DNA of 64,000 bases from assembly GCF_003952465.1 (NCBI RefSeq), contig NZ_CP034448.1, positions 3,573,001 to 3,637,000 of the forward strand, read 5' to 3'. The notes under the pieces are model-generated. The model ran no database searches. It was not told the origin of the DNA and saw only the letters and a program-made list of their open reading frames with translations. Position numbers and translations under genes: made by a program. The stretch's first letter is position 1; each line of letters starts with the position of its first letter. The DNA is from Mesorhizobium sp. M1B.F.Ca.ET.045.04.1.1 (GTDB taxonomy: Bacteria > Pseudomonadota > Alphaproteobacteria > Rhizobiales > Rhizobiaceae). This document shows positions 1 to 8,009 of this stretch, in pieces.

Positions 1-300
1 CGCGACGCGAATCGTCTCCGGCGGCGCCAGCCCCGGATGGGCCGGGATGCGCAGGCAGTTTCCCGCCCGGGCATAGCTCCAGCCGTGATAGATGCAGGAC
101 AGTGCCTCACCGCGCACGAAGCCATGGGAAAGCCGCATGCCGCGATGAGGGCATCTGTCGGCAAAGGCCGCCGTGCGGCCGGAGCGGCTGCGCCAAAGGG
201 CAATCGGTCCGACTGGGGATAGCGCCGGCATCACGGTTCCCGCCGGCAAGTCTGCAGAGAGGGCAACTGGCATCCATGAGCCGGTCGGATAGGGTGGCAT
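1..300 (-). CDS. Rieske [2Fe-2S] protein, N-terminal 100 residues (runs off window)
   Basis: The gene starts at an ATG at 298-300 and stays open to base 1, so its C-terminal part lies outside the window. Residues about 48-70 carry the two halves of a Rieske cluster site, CPHRG and CIYHGW, spaced as in ring-hydroxylating oxygenase alpha subunits and Rieske ferredoxins. The N-terminus (PTGSWMPVALSADLPAG) resembles aromatic-ring or sterol dioxygenase-like proteins more than a small ferredoxin, because about 45 residues precede the first Cys. Whether a mononuclear iron catalytic domain follows cannot be seen. It is transcribed away from the acylphosphatase-like gene, about 160 bases downstream of it, so co-transcription is possible. 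Confidence 0.8.
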   Translation of the reverse strand, partial: MPPYPTGSWMPVALSADLPAGTVMPALSPVGPIALWRSRSGRTAAFADRCPHRGMRLSHGFVRGEALSCIYHGWSYARAGNCLRIPAHPGLAPPETIRVA

Positions 301-460
301 ACGTCAACTTTCAAATGACATCAGCATCTTCCCGAGCACAGCTTCGCGGTCAAGGGATTTGCTAATAAGCCCGGTCACGTTTGCACAATATTTCCTCACT
401 GACAATAATGCCTAAAAAAGGGGCATCCCGTCTCCCGGGCAGGGCAGCGAGCTTCAAACA

Positions 461-730
461 CTAGCTCGATTCGTTGTCGATCGGCGTCCGGCGAATGGTC
501 TCGACCCAGACATCGATTGGTCCAAGGAAGCACCCCATCTCCATCATATCGATCAGTTCGGCCGGACCGGCGACGTCGAGCTCAATCCGATCGGGACCGG
601 CAACGCATATGGCCTGCGCGAGCCCGAGCTTGGCGGCATGACGCTCGATCCACGGAAGGAAGGATGACGCCTCGACATCGCCGAGGATCGTCATGCGCTC
701 CCGCCAGGAATATCGATTTTGCTCGCTCAT
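461..730 (-). CDS. acylphosphatase-like protein, catalytic residues missing
   Basis: An 89-residue protein (start chosen at the ATG of MSEQNRYSW because a GAGG lies just upstream; an in-frame start 15 bases earlier is possible). The segment ILGDVEASSFLPWIERHAAKLGL aligns with the usual beginning of acylphosphatases (xGxVQGVGFRxWVxxxAxxLGL), followed by a beta strand, a helix (AELIDMMEMG) and a final strand (GPIDVWVETI). The phosphate-binding Arg of the GFR motif is Leu here, and no Asn follows in the GWVxN position. It is therefore probably not an acylphosphatase enzyme but a binding or structural relative. Family assignment is by my own eye alignment. Confidence 0.5.
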   Translation of the reverse strand: MSEQNRYSWRERMTILGDVEASSFLPWIERHAAKLGLAQAICVAGPDRIELDVAGPAELIDMMEMGCFLGPIDVWVETIRRTPIDNESS

Positions 731-953
731 AGAAAACCTCGGCAATGAAACAGATATATATCTATCTGCATTGTGCTCAATCGCTGAAGCACCTGACCAA
801 GCGCCATAAACAGGCTGTGGTGTGGGGCTTGTGATCCCTCATGCGGCTTGCGTCGCTCGGCGGCGCAGCGTCACCGACCAGCGCGACACGGCCTTTCGGA
901 ATCGGATGTCATGACCCAAAGCCGTCTCGCAGTCCCGAGCGGGAAATGACTCT
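731..953. promoter_or_regulatory. intergenic stretch with AT-rich palindrome upstream of the acylphosphatase-like gene
   Basis: The gap to the cyclase gene is about 325 bases including the repeat listed next. A perfect 12-base palindrome AGATATATATCT lies at 752-763, about 22 bases upstream of the ATG at 730, in a locally AT-rich patch. It could be an operator or part of a promoter. I see no gene in the rest. Confidence 0.3.
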
Positions 954-1055
954 AAAAGCGCGTCGCGATGAAACGGATCCAGGCGACGCGCTTTAGGTCT
1001 TTGTTTTTATGCATGTCGTTTTCGCAAAACCGCTGCACACTTTTGCGCGACATGC
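954..1055. repeat. rhizobial mosaic-type palindromic repeat (RIME-like)
   Basis: Two consecutive hairpins. The first has 12-base arms AAAGCGCGTCGC (955-966) and GCGACGCGCTTT (983-994). The second has GCATGTCG (1011-1018) and CGACATGC (1048-1055) around a CGCAAAACCGCTGC core. Related sequences occur at about 12640-12765 (inverted, degenerate), 47949-48000 (partial) and 59862-59963 (a related type). This fits the intergenic mosaic repeats common in rhizobia. It lies just past the stop of the cyclase gene, where it could also act as a transcript end. Confidence 0.7.
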
Positions 1056-1056
1056 G

Positions 1057-2988
1057 TTAACCTCCGGAAGGCCGCCCTTCGGTTCCGCTTCCTGATTGGC
1101 CTTCTGCCTTCGCCAAACTGACCTCCAGGCGCTCGATCAGCGCCCGATAACGCGGATGATCGCGCACAGGATTCATATCCACGTCCTGCGCCATCCAGTG
1201 CACTTGCTGCAATCCAAGCTGCGGCACGCAGTGCTCCAGCGTGTCGATCGCCTTTTCGATGGCGCCGATCGCCGCCAGGAAACACGCGACATTGTAGTGG
1301 CTGCTATAGTCCTCCGGGTCGATGGTGATCGCGCGCTCGGCCCACTGCACGGCGCGTTCGTCCAGGCCGAGATTGTGGAGGATGTAACAACCATAGGCAT
1401 AGGCTGCCCCGTCGTCCGGATAGAGCTGCATGGCTTTCTCGATGCGGGTGAGCAACTCCCCTGAAAGCCTGTGGGCTTCCTCCTCGTCGCCCAGGGTCTT
1501 GCGGCAATCCCAGAGCATGCACATCGCACCATAGCTGTTGCGATCAACCTCCGCCGCCTTCTCGTAGGCGGCCGCGGCCTCTGCAAACTTGCGCTCCATG
1601 CGCAGCACATCGCCCAGGGTCCTGTGCGCCTCGTAGAGATCGGGATCGAGCGCGATTGCTCGCCGGCAGGCGGCGCCTGCGAGCTCGATTTGCTCCTTCT
1701 GGAAATGCGCCATCGCGTGGGCCACGTGAGCTTCCGCCAGCGTCGAGTCCAAAGCCAGCGCGCGCTGCGCCTCGGCGCTCAAGGTGATAAGGTTTGCGCT
1801 GGGATCTCCGGATCTCAGCAACATGCCTTCAGCTAGCGCCAGCCCGGCCCGCGCCAGCGCGTATTCGGGATCTATCTCGAGCGCCCGCTGGTAGAGGCGT
1901 CGGGCGGAAAGGTGATTGCGACGGCCCAGGCGCAAGAAATGCTGCCGTCCCATGAGGTAATACTGATAGGCTTCGACGTTCTCGGTCGTGCGCTTGCCGA
2001 TGGCAGCATACTCGGCCGGCATCAGCCGGATCTTCAGGGCATCGACGATGGCCCGGGCGATCTCGTCTTGGAGCGCAAATATGTCGTTGAGATCACGGTC
2101 GTAGCGCTCGGCCCACACATGGTGCCCACTCATCCCGTCGATCAGCTGTGCGGTGATGCGAACGCGACTACCCGCCTTGCGTACGCTGCCTTCCAGCACA
2201 TGCGAAACGCGCAATTGCCGCGCCGCTTCGCTGACATCCATCGACTTGCCTTTGAGGGTAAAGGTCGTGTTGCGCGCGGTGACTGCCAGCGCCCCGACCT
2301 TGCTGAGGTCCGTAATGATGTCCTCGGTGATGCCGTCGGAGAAATATTCCTGCTCCGGGTCACCGCTCATGTTGGTGAAAGGCAGCACGGCGATCGATGG
2401 TCGGTTGCGGAACGGAAGCGCATCATCCTTGGCCGACGGCACGGACGAGCTGGTGGGGGATTGCTCAATGGACATGACACGGTAAGCGCGCACCGGCTCC
2501 GCAATGTTGTGAACCCGTTGCTCGCCGATATCCGTATAGACGTATTCGAGTTTGCCTTTTACTTGATCGTAAATGGCGCGCCCGATGCAAACGCCACCAG
2601 GCTCCGCGAGCTTTTCAAGCCGTGCCGCGATGTTCACACCGTCTCCGTATATCGTGTCGTCTTCGACGATCACGTCGCCGAGGTTTACGCCCATACGGAA
2701 CGCCATACGCCGGTTTTCGGGGAGCCCTTCGTTCTCGCCGCCCAGCTCGCGCTGCAGCTCGATCGCACACTGCACGGCGTTAACCGCGCTCCCAAACTCG
2801 ATCAGCAGGCTGTCCCCGGCCGAGCCGACGATGCGTCCGTGGAACCGGGCGATTTTGGGCTCGAATACCTCAGCTCGGAGCCGCCTCAGCCGTCCCAGCG
2901 TTCCCGACTCGTCGGCCGCCATCAGCCGCGAGTAACCTGCCACGTCGGCAGCCAAGATCGCCGCAAGCCTGCGTTGCTCTTCTCGCAA
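1057..2988 (-). CDS. class III adenylate/guanylate cyclase domain protein with TolB-like and TPR regions
   Basis: A 643-residue protein of a type abundant in rhizobia. Residues about 8-170 form a class III nucleotide cyclase domain with LAADVAGYSRL (first metal Asp), GSAGDSLLIEF and GDGVNIAARLE. Residues about 195-325 match the TolB-like N-terminal module seen in these proteins (SIAVLPFTNMSGDPEQEYFSDGITEDIITDLS). The remainder is a series of TPR-like helices (ALEIDPEYALARAGLALAEG; RAIALDPDLYEAHRTLGDVL). The normal GDG of the second metal site reads AGD-S, so cyclase activity is not assured. The start is a TTG at 2986-2988 with GGAGG upstream. Likely a cytosolic signalling protein that makes cAMP or binds partners; no link to the C1 genes is visible. 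Confidence 0.85.
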   Translation of the reverse strand: MREEQRRLAAILAADVAGYSRLMAADESGTLGRLRRLRAEVFEPKIARFHGRIVGSAGDSLLIEFGSAVNAVQCAIELQRELGGENEGLPENRRMAFRMGVNLGDVIVEDDTIYGDGVNIAARLEKLAEPGGVCIGRAIYDQVKGKLEYVYTDIGEQRVHNIAEPVRAYRVMSIEQSPTSSSVPSAKDDALPFRNRPSIAVLPFTNMSGDPEQEYFSDGITEDIITDLSKVGALAVTARNTTFTLKGKSMDVSEAARQLRVSHVLEGSVRKAGSRVRITAQLIDGMSGHHVWAERYDRDLNDIFALQDEIARAIVDALKIRLMPAEYAAIGKRTTENVEAYQYYLMGRQHFLRLGRRNHLSARRLYQRALEIDPEYALARAGLALAEGMLLRSGDPSANLITLSAEAQRALALDSTLAEAHVAHAMAHFQKEQIELAGAACRRAIALDPDLYEAHRTLGDVLRMERKFAEAAAAYEKAAEVDRNSYGAMCMLWDCRKTLGDEEEAHRLSGELLTRIEKAMQLYPDDGAAYAYGCYILHNLGLDERAVQWAERAITIDPEDYSSHYNVACFLAAIGAIEKAIDTLEHCVPQLGLQQVHWMAQDVDMNPVRDHPRYRALIERLEVSLAKAEGQSGSGTEGRPSGG

Positions 2989-3248
2989 GGAACGGACCTC
3001 CCGCCAGTTGGAACAATCTTAGCCTAAGAAACGGCGCGAGCGAGCCCTTGTTCGGATGCCTGGAATCCGAAATTGGCGTTAAGGAAGCATATCGGAGCGA
3101 AATTCGGCTGCGCGGCAGGTCGCAGAACCATACGGAACAATGCAGGAAGATTTCTGATACAAATCGCGAAATAATTAATGAAATCAATAGCTTAAGAAGG
3201 GTTCTGGATGGTGCCGGCCGGCCGCCTGCAACGATAGGCGCGTGCCGT

Positions 3249-4166
3249 TTACGGACGAACGCGGATGACCGTCTTCCCCTTGCGCCGCTCGGTCGGGTTG
3301 AAGGCGGCGACCGCATCGTCGAGGGTCGCGATGCTGCCGATATTCTTACGCAGTCGTCCGTCCCGCACCCGCTGGACGATCTCACACAGTTGGGTACGGT
3401 CGGACTCGACAACGAAGTCGACCGCCAGGCCGTCGTCGGGCCGCGCCTCTGGTGGGCCGACGACCGACACCAGTGTTCCTCCGGCTCGAATCAGGCCTGC
3501 AGAGCGCTTCTGGATGTCGCCGCCTATGACATCGAACGCCAGATCGACGCGGCCGACGTCTTCCAGAGGGTCGTTCTCGAGGTCTACAAACTCCTGCGCA
3601 CCGAAGTCGAGTACCGTCTGACGGTCGGCGGTGCGCCCGGTTCCGATGACGTAGGCGCCGGCCTCGCGCGCGAGTTGCACCACCATCGAACCGACTGCGC
3701 CGGCCGCGCCGTGGGCGAGGACGCTCTGCCCCGCCCGAAGACGGCCATGCTGAAACAGCCCCTGCCATGCGGTCAGTCCCGAGATCGGCAGGCTAGCCCC
3801 CACCGTGAAGTCGACGTCGCCGGGCAGCGGCGCGAGGTTGTGTGCCTCGATAGCTATATACTCCGCCAGGGTGCCGTCACGATACCAGTCGGCGAGGCCG
3901 AACACCCGCTGTCCCAGCGACAGTCCTGCTGTGCCGTAGCCGAGAGCGGTCACCACCCCCGCCAGCTCGTGTCCGGGGATCGACGGCGTCCGGTCACGGT
4001 CGAGGCGATCGGTCCAGGTCGAGGGCCACGCTAGCTCCGTCGGGACGAATCCCGACGCATGAACCTGAACGACCACGTCGTTTATCGCCGCCTGCGGCTC
4101 CGGCCGCTCCACCAGCCTCATTCCGGCTGTTCCAGAGGCCTGGTCCGTCACAACAATTGCCTTCAT
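3249..4166 (-). CDS. NADP-dependent quinone oxidoreductase-like MDR enzyme
   Basis: A 305-residue medium-chain dehydrogenase/reductase of the zinc-free quinone-reductase type. The N-terminal GroES-like half contains PGHELAGVV, and the Rossmann half has AHGAAGAVGSMVVQLAREAG (about 150-169), an AxGxxGxxG dinucleotide site. GTGRTADR after strand beta2 suits NADP(H). No structural or catalytic zinc cysteines are present. It probably reduces quinones or alpha,beta-unsaturated carbonyl compounds; the substrate cannot be read. It lies downstream of pqqE on the same strand with a 245-base gap, so it may have its own promoter. Confidence 0.85.
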   Translation of the reverse strand: MKAIVVTDQASGTAGMRLVERPEPQAAINDVVVQVHASGFVPTELAWPSTWTDRLDRDRTPSIPGHELAGVVTALGYGTAGLSLGQRVFGLADWYRDGTLAEYIAIEAHNLAPLPGDVDFTVGASLPISGLTAWQGLFQHGRLRAGQSVLAHGAAGAVGSMVVQLAREAGAYVIGTGRTADRQTVLDFGAQEFVDLENDPLEDVGRVDLAFDVIGGDIQKRSAGLIRAGGTLVSVVGPPEARPDDGLAVDFVVESDRTQLCEIVQRVRDGRLRKNIGSIATLDDAVAAFNPTERRKGKTVIRVRP

Positions 4167-4411
4167 TCGTCAATCTGCCTTTGTTGTAGGTCTTCCGAGT
4201 TCCTTTGCCGACGAGCGAAAATATCGAAACTGGTGGATCCAACGACCCTTTGGTTATTGAATCGATGCCATGGATGCGACTCCACCAGGCAAATCATGCC
4301 TTCAATCTTGAACCGGATTTTGGCTCCACGCTCAAAGGACTTTCCACAGCGGCCGCCCGAGCCGCATTGCCGATTCATGCGGTTCGCCAGCCTCAACGAC
4401 ATCCGACATGA

Positions 4412-5599
4412 TCAGCGGCTCCGCAAAGTCGCCATCGACGGTGGTTGGTGAACTGGCGGGTGGTCGGGCACGTCCGGCCGAGTTGTGGCGCCTATCCGCC
4501 GGAAAATGAAATTTTCCGCGCCATTTTCATCTGCCACCGGCGTGGCCTCCGCCAACGCGGCGTCGATCAGCATCGCCATGCGAGTGTGGATCGGCGACTT
4601 GACGCAGGCTGGATCCGTTGCCGCGGCATCGCCGGCAATCGCCATCGCCTGACATCTGCAGCCGCCCCAGTCGACCTCGCGACGCTCGCAGCTTCGACAC
4701 GGCTCCTGCATCCACTCGGTGCCGCGGAAGGCATTGAATGCCGGTGAATCGGTCCAGATCGCGGCAAGCGAGCGCTCTCCGAAGCGCTCGAAGCGAAGCG
4801 AAGGAATGGTCTGCGCGGCGTGGCACGGCAGCACGGTGCCATCGGGCGTCACCATGAAGGCGTCGCGCGCCCAGCCGCCCATGCACGGCTTGGGATAGAT
4901 GGCGAAATAATCCGGCGGAACGAAATCGATGTTCATAATGCCGGTAAGCCTTTCGCGCGCCGCCGCGACGATGTCCGCCTGCCGGTCGACCGCGGCGCGT
5001 TCGGGCATCAGCGCATCGCGATTGGCCAGCGCCCAGCCGGCGTACTGGACGTTGGCGATCTCGAGCCTCTCCGCACCCAACGAAAGGGCAAGATCGATGA
5101 ACTCCGGCACTTCCTCGATATTGTGACGGTGGATTGGCGCATTGATGGTAAGCGGCAGGCCGATCACCCGCGCGCGGCGTGCCGTCTCAAGCTTCTTTTC
5201 GTGGCTGCCCCGATGGTTGCCGATGCGATCGGTAGTTGCCGGCCGGGCGCCCTGAAAGCTCAGTTGCAGGTGGTCGAGCCCGGCTTCGGCAAACGCCTCG
5301 ATGCGGCCTTCGGCTATGCCGATACCGGCGGTGATGAGGTTGGTGTAGACACCGCGAGCCGAAAGCCCGGCGATCAATTGCTCCAGGTCCCGGCGCAGCG
5401 TCGGCTCGCCGCCGGACAGATGCACCTGCAGAACGCCGAGATCGGCGGCCTGCGAGAAGAGATCGAGCCAGGTCTCAGTGTCGAGCTCGCGATTGGCTTT
5501 CAGCAATTCGAGCGGGTTGGAGCAATAAGGGCACTGCAGCGGGCAGCGATGCGTCAGTTCCGCCAGCATGCCGATCGGAGGGAGAATGGGCTCGCTCAT
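4412..5599 (-). CDS. pqqE: PqqE, radical SAM enzyme of PQQ synthesis
   Basis: PqqE makes the first carbon-carbon bond between the conserved Glu and Tyr of the PqqA peptide, using PqqD as peptide chaperone. The radical SAM motif CPLQCPYC is at about residues 20-27, with LSGGEPTLRRDL following. The C-terminal SPASM-type cysteines are visible (CMGGWARDAF, CHAAQT, CRSCERREVDWGGCRCQA). The ATG at 5597-5599 overlaps the pqqD stop (ATGA). About 395 residues, a little longer than many PqqE, with a poorly conserved tail after residue 365. It is the last gene of pqqABCDE. Confidence 0.96.
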   Translation of the reverse strand: MSEPILPPIGMLAELTHRCPLQCPYCSNPLELLKANRELDTETWLDLFSQAADLGVLQVHLSGGEPTLRRDLEQLIAGLSARGVYTNLITAGIGIAEGRIEAFAEAGLDHLQLSFQGARPATTDRIGNHRGSHEKKLETARRARVIGLPLTINAPIHRHNIEEVPEFIDLALSLGAERLEIANVQYAGWALANRDALMPERAAVDRQADIVAAARERLTGIMNIDFVPPDYFAIYPKPCMGGWARDAFMVTPDGTVLPCHAAQTIPSLRFERFGERSLAAIWTDSPAFNAFRGTEWMQEPCRSCERREVDWGGCRCQAMAIAGDAAATDPACVKSPIHTRMAMLIDAALAEATPVADENGAENFIFRRIGATTRPDVPDHPPVHQPPSMATLRSR

Positions 5600-5892
5600 A
5601 GCTTCACCAAAAGCTTGTCCGACCATTCCTGCAGGAAGGCGATGACGTCGGCCGCCACGGCCTCCTGATCGGCGTCATAGTCGGAGGCAAGATCGGCGAT
5701 GATGTGGCCGACGCTAGACCGCCCATCGCACCGGCGCAATATGTCGAGGCTGATCTCGTTCGGCCAGAATACCTTTTCCGGCGAAAGCACGGCGAAGGCC
5801 TGACGCACGGGGTCGTACTGTATGCGCACATGCTTGGGCAGCGATGGCACCGATTGCAGCGACACGATGGCCCTTTCGCGCAGCGCCATCAT
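5596..5892 (-). CDS. pqqD: PqqD, PqqA-binding chaperone
   Basis: A 98-residue PqqD: it binds the PqqA peptide (RRE-type winged helix) and presents it to PqqE. Landmarks are PSLPKHVRIQYDPVRQAFAVLSPEKV, then LDILRRCDG and the C-terminal helix AADVIAFLQEWSDKLLV. The start is a pair of ATGs at 5887-5892 that overlap the pqqC stop; the end overlaps the pqqE ATG, so translation of pqqC, pqqD and pqqE is coupled. Confidence 0.95.
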   Translation of the reverse strand: MMALRERAIVSLQSVPSLPKHVRIQYDPVRQAFAVLSPEKVFWPNEISLDILRRCDGRSSVGHIIADLASDYDADQEAVAADVIAFLQEWSDKLLVKL

Positions 5893-6647
5893 CAGACCGC
5901 CTCCGGGCGGAACGCGCCGGGCGGTATGTTTCCCGGCGCGCCATAGGCATGTTGAAGCGCGTCGAGCATGGCCCAGAGTATGTCGCATTTGAACACAAGC
6001 GCATCGATCGCCTGTTGCTGGCGCTCCGCCGTATCGGCGTGGCCCAGCACGTAGGCGAGGGCGAAGTCGGCATCGCGCGATGCCTGCTCGGGCCGCCGGC
6101 TGAAATAGGCCAGCGTATCCTCGGTGATGTAGTCGTATTTCGCCAGCATCGCCGGCACGCGCTCGCCGATGATGGTCGGCGAGAACATCTCGGTCAGCGA
6201 CGACGCGACCGCCTCGAGCAGCGTCCGGTTCGTGCAGAAAGAGAGATAGGCGCCGACGGCGAAACGGGTCGCCGGCAGCGCCAGCCTTTCGCTCTTGACG
6301 TCTTCGGCATCGAGCCCGAGCGAGGTTGCCAGATGCAGCCAGCGCGCGATGCCGCCGCTCCAGCCGTCCCCGCCGTCGTGGTCCTCGATGCGTCTGCGCC
6401 AGGCGGCGCGAAACGCCGGATCGTCGGCATGTGCCAGGATCATGGCGTCCTTGCGCGGAATGACGGCCTGGTAGCAATAGCGGTTCAGCGCCCAGGCCTG
6501 CATTTCGGCTTTCGACAGGTCGCCGCTGGTCATTCTGTGATGGAAAGGATGGCGGTTGTGATAGCGTTCTGCACCGACCTGCCGCAGCACGGCCTCGAGC
6601 TCGCTCTTGGACAGGCCACCTCTGGCCGCGCCTTGGAAATCGCTCAA
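5892..6647 (-). CDS. pqqC: PqqC, pyrroloquinoline-quinone synthase
   Basis: PqqC is the cofactor-free oxidase that closes and oxidises the final ring of PQQ. Key stretches are ERYHNRHPFHHRM near the N-terminus, AWALNRYCYQ, and the YDYITEDTLAYFSRRPEQASRDADFAL region of the C-terminal helices. I chose the TTG at 6645-6647, which overlaps the pqqB stop (TTGA) and gives about 251 residues, the family's usual size. An ATG at 6683 would add 12 residues that do not look conserved and would overlap pqqB by 40 bases. Confidence 0.93.
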   Translation of the reverse strand: MSDFQGAARGGLSKSELEAVLRQVGAERYHNRHPFHHRMTSGDLSKAEMQAWALNRYCYQAVIPRKDAMILAHADDPAFRAAWRRRIEDHDGGDGWSGGIARWLHLATSLGLDAEDVKSERLALPATRFAVGAYLSFCTNRTLLEAVASSLTEMFSPTIIGERVPAMLAKYDYITEDTLAYFSRRPEQASRDADFALAYVLGHADTAERQQQAIDALVFKCDILWAMLDALQHAYGAPGNIPPGAFRPEAV

Positions 6648-7582
6648 AATTCCATCTCCATCCCATCGCCGGCGACTTCCCAACCAGCCGCTTTGACCGC
6701 CGCGTGTTCGGCGGAATTCTCGTCGAGAACAGGATTGGTGTTGTTGACATGGACGAAGATACGGCGGCCGATCTTCACATCGGCCAGGCCGGCAATCGAA
6801 CCCGCTTCTCCGGACATCGCGATGTGCCCCATGCGCGCACCGGTTTTCTGGCCGACGCCGGCAATGATCATCTCGTCGTCCGTGTAGACGGTGCCGTCGA
6901 ACAGAAGGCAGGCGGCATCGGCCACACGAGTGCGCAGCGAGGCATCGACGCGCGCGCAGCCCGGGATGTAGAAGACAGCGCCGCGACTGCCGGTGCCGGC
7001 GATGCGAACCCCGATCGTGTCGCCCGTGTCGGAGCTGAAATCGGCGCTAGGATCGCCTCTTTGCTCGAGATAGAGCGCGATCTTGCCGGGCACGGGAAAG
7101 GCGTCGACGACCACACCGGTCTCGTGGCCGTCCGCATCGCGGATCGCCAGGTCCTCCATTGGCGCCAGGAGGCGCCGCGGCACGATCGCCGGATCGAGAA
7201 CATTGAAAATCGAATTCGCCTCCAGCGTCGCCAGCACCTGTGCCGTTGCATAGATTGCGAAAGGCTGTCGCTCACGCAGGCTAAGCAGACCGGCGATATG
7301 GTCCACGTCGGCGTTGGTCAGCACCACCGCGCGGATCGGCGTCGAGCGCAGCGGCGCGTCGGCTGCGGGCTGCAGTTCAGGCGTTTGCGCAATCTGCTGG
7401 CGAATGTCGGGCGACGCGTTGAAGAGAACCCAGCCTGCCCCGTCCGCCGACGCGGCAATGCATGATTGGGTTCGCGAATGCACGCCGGAAATCCCGGCGC
7501 GAGCCGCGCGGCTCAGGCGATAGTTGCAATTCCATTGCGGAAAGCCGCCTCCGGCCGCCGATCCGATGATCTTTACGCGCAT
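6644..7582 (-). CDS. pqqB: PqqB, metallo-beta-lactamase-fold protein of PQQ synthesis
   Basis: A 312-residue PqqB starting at MRVKIIGSAAGGGFPQWNC. The start is the ATG at 7580-7582, because the family begins with this strand; the frame is open 29 codons further upstream without conserved sequence. The metal site is modified as usual in PqqB: LTNADVDHIAGLLSLRE, and a DGT segment (LLFDGTVYTDDEM) near the C-terminal half. The protein hydroxylates the crosslinked Glu-Tyr intermediate according to current models. It is translationally coupled to pqqC. Confidence 0.95.
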   Translation of the reverse strand: MRVKIIGSAAGGGFPQWNCNYRLSRAARAGISGVHSRTQSCIAASADGAGWVLFNASPDIRQQIAQTPELQPAADAPLRSTPIRAVVLTNADVDHIAGLLSLRERQPFAIYATAQVLATLEANSIFNVLDPAIVPRRLLAPMEDLAIRDADGHETGVVVDAFPVPGKIALYLEQRGDPSADFSSDTGDTIGVRIAGTGSRGAVFYIPGCARVDASLRTRVADAACLLFDGTVYTDDEMIIAGVGQKTGARMGHIAMSGEAGSIAGLADVKIGRRIFVHVNNTNPVLDENSAEHAAVKAAGWEVAGDGMEMEF

Positions 7583-7675
7583 GGCAAATGCCTGCTCCGC
7601 AGCCCATTTGACTGGCTTCTCGGCGGTAACGGCTTCGCGTCCGCGTTTCCTGCAGCAAAGCCCTGACATGCAACT

Positions 7676-7709
7676 GGGTGCATGCCCCTGTTGTCAGGGA
7701 CATGCACCC
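7676..7709 (-). terminator. strong hairpin between pqqA and pqqB
   Basis: Arms GGGTGCATG (7676-7684) and CATGCACCC (7701-7709) continue, after one C-A mismatch, into CCCTG/CAGGG around a TTGT loop. The stem is about 14 pairs. It starts 7 bases past the pqqA stop on the minus strand. No T-run follows, so it is more likely an attenuator or an mRNA-stabilising end that leaves more pqqA than pqqBCDE message than a simple terminator. Confidence 0.7.
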
Positions 7710-7716
7710 TTGCGGC

Positions 7717-7815
7717 CTACTTCCTGGGAGGAATTTCAGCAGGCAGATACCGCGAAATTTCGAAGCCCGCAGCAACCTGGCACATGGTCGGTTTCTTCCA
7801 GCTCTTCTTCTTCAT
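7717..7815 (-). CDS. pqqA: PqqA precursor peptide
   Basis: A 32-residue peptide, MKKKSWKKPTMCQVAAGFEI followed by SRYLPAEIPPRK. It has the conserved Glu and Tyr spaced E-x3-Y (E19, Y23) that supply all carbon and nitrogen atoms of PQQ. The ATG at 7813-7815 is preceded by AGGAGAATGCC, a good ribosome binding site. It is too short for most gene callers and heads the pqqABCDE operon on the minus strand, downstream of xoxFGJ. Confidence 0.95.
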   Translation of the reverse strand: MKKKSWKKPTMCQVAAGFEISRYLPAEIPPRK

Positions 7816-8009
7816 GGCATTCTCCTCTTTTGCCGGCCCGAAGGGGGCGGGTCATGTCGTTGGTGCCATTGCGGGCAATGCAATGGCTCGTCCATCACTT
7901 CACAAATGGACAAATGAAACACCGGGTTCTCAAACAACTAAAGAAAACTATCTGCCTCGAAGATCGGTTCCTTCCTCCATCGCCTCTCCAAATTTCGCGC
8001 CGATCAAGC
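7816..8009. promoter_or_regulatory. pqqA upstream region with inverted repeat
   Basis: This 194-base gap separates xoxJ from pqqA. It contains the perfect inverted repeat CATTGC-GG-GCAATG at 7867-7880, 52 bases upstream of the pqqA ATG. Similar TTGC/GCAA palindromes lie upstream of xoxF (11772-11805). I suggest an operator or promoter of the pqq operon here; the evidence is the repeat alone. Confidence 0.45.

Noticed and set aside
4163..4402. 79-codon minus-strand frame between pqqE and the quinone reductase gene
   Set aside because: It would fill the gap, but the translation has no motif and no clear ribosome binding site, so I do not list it as a gene.
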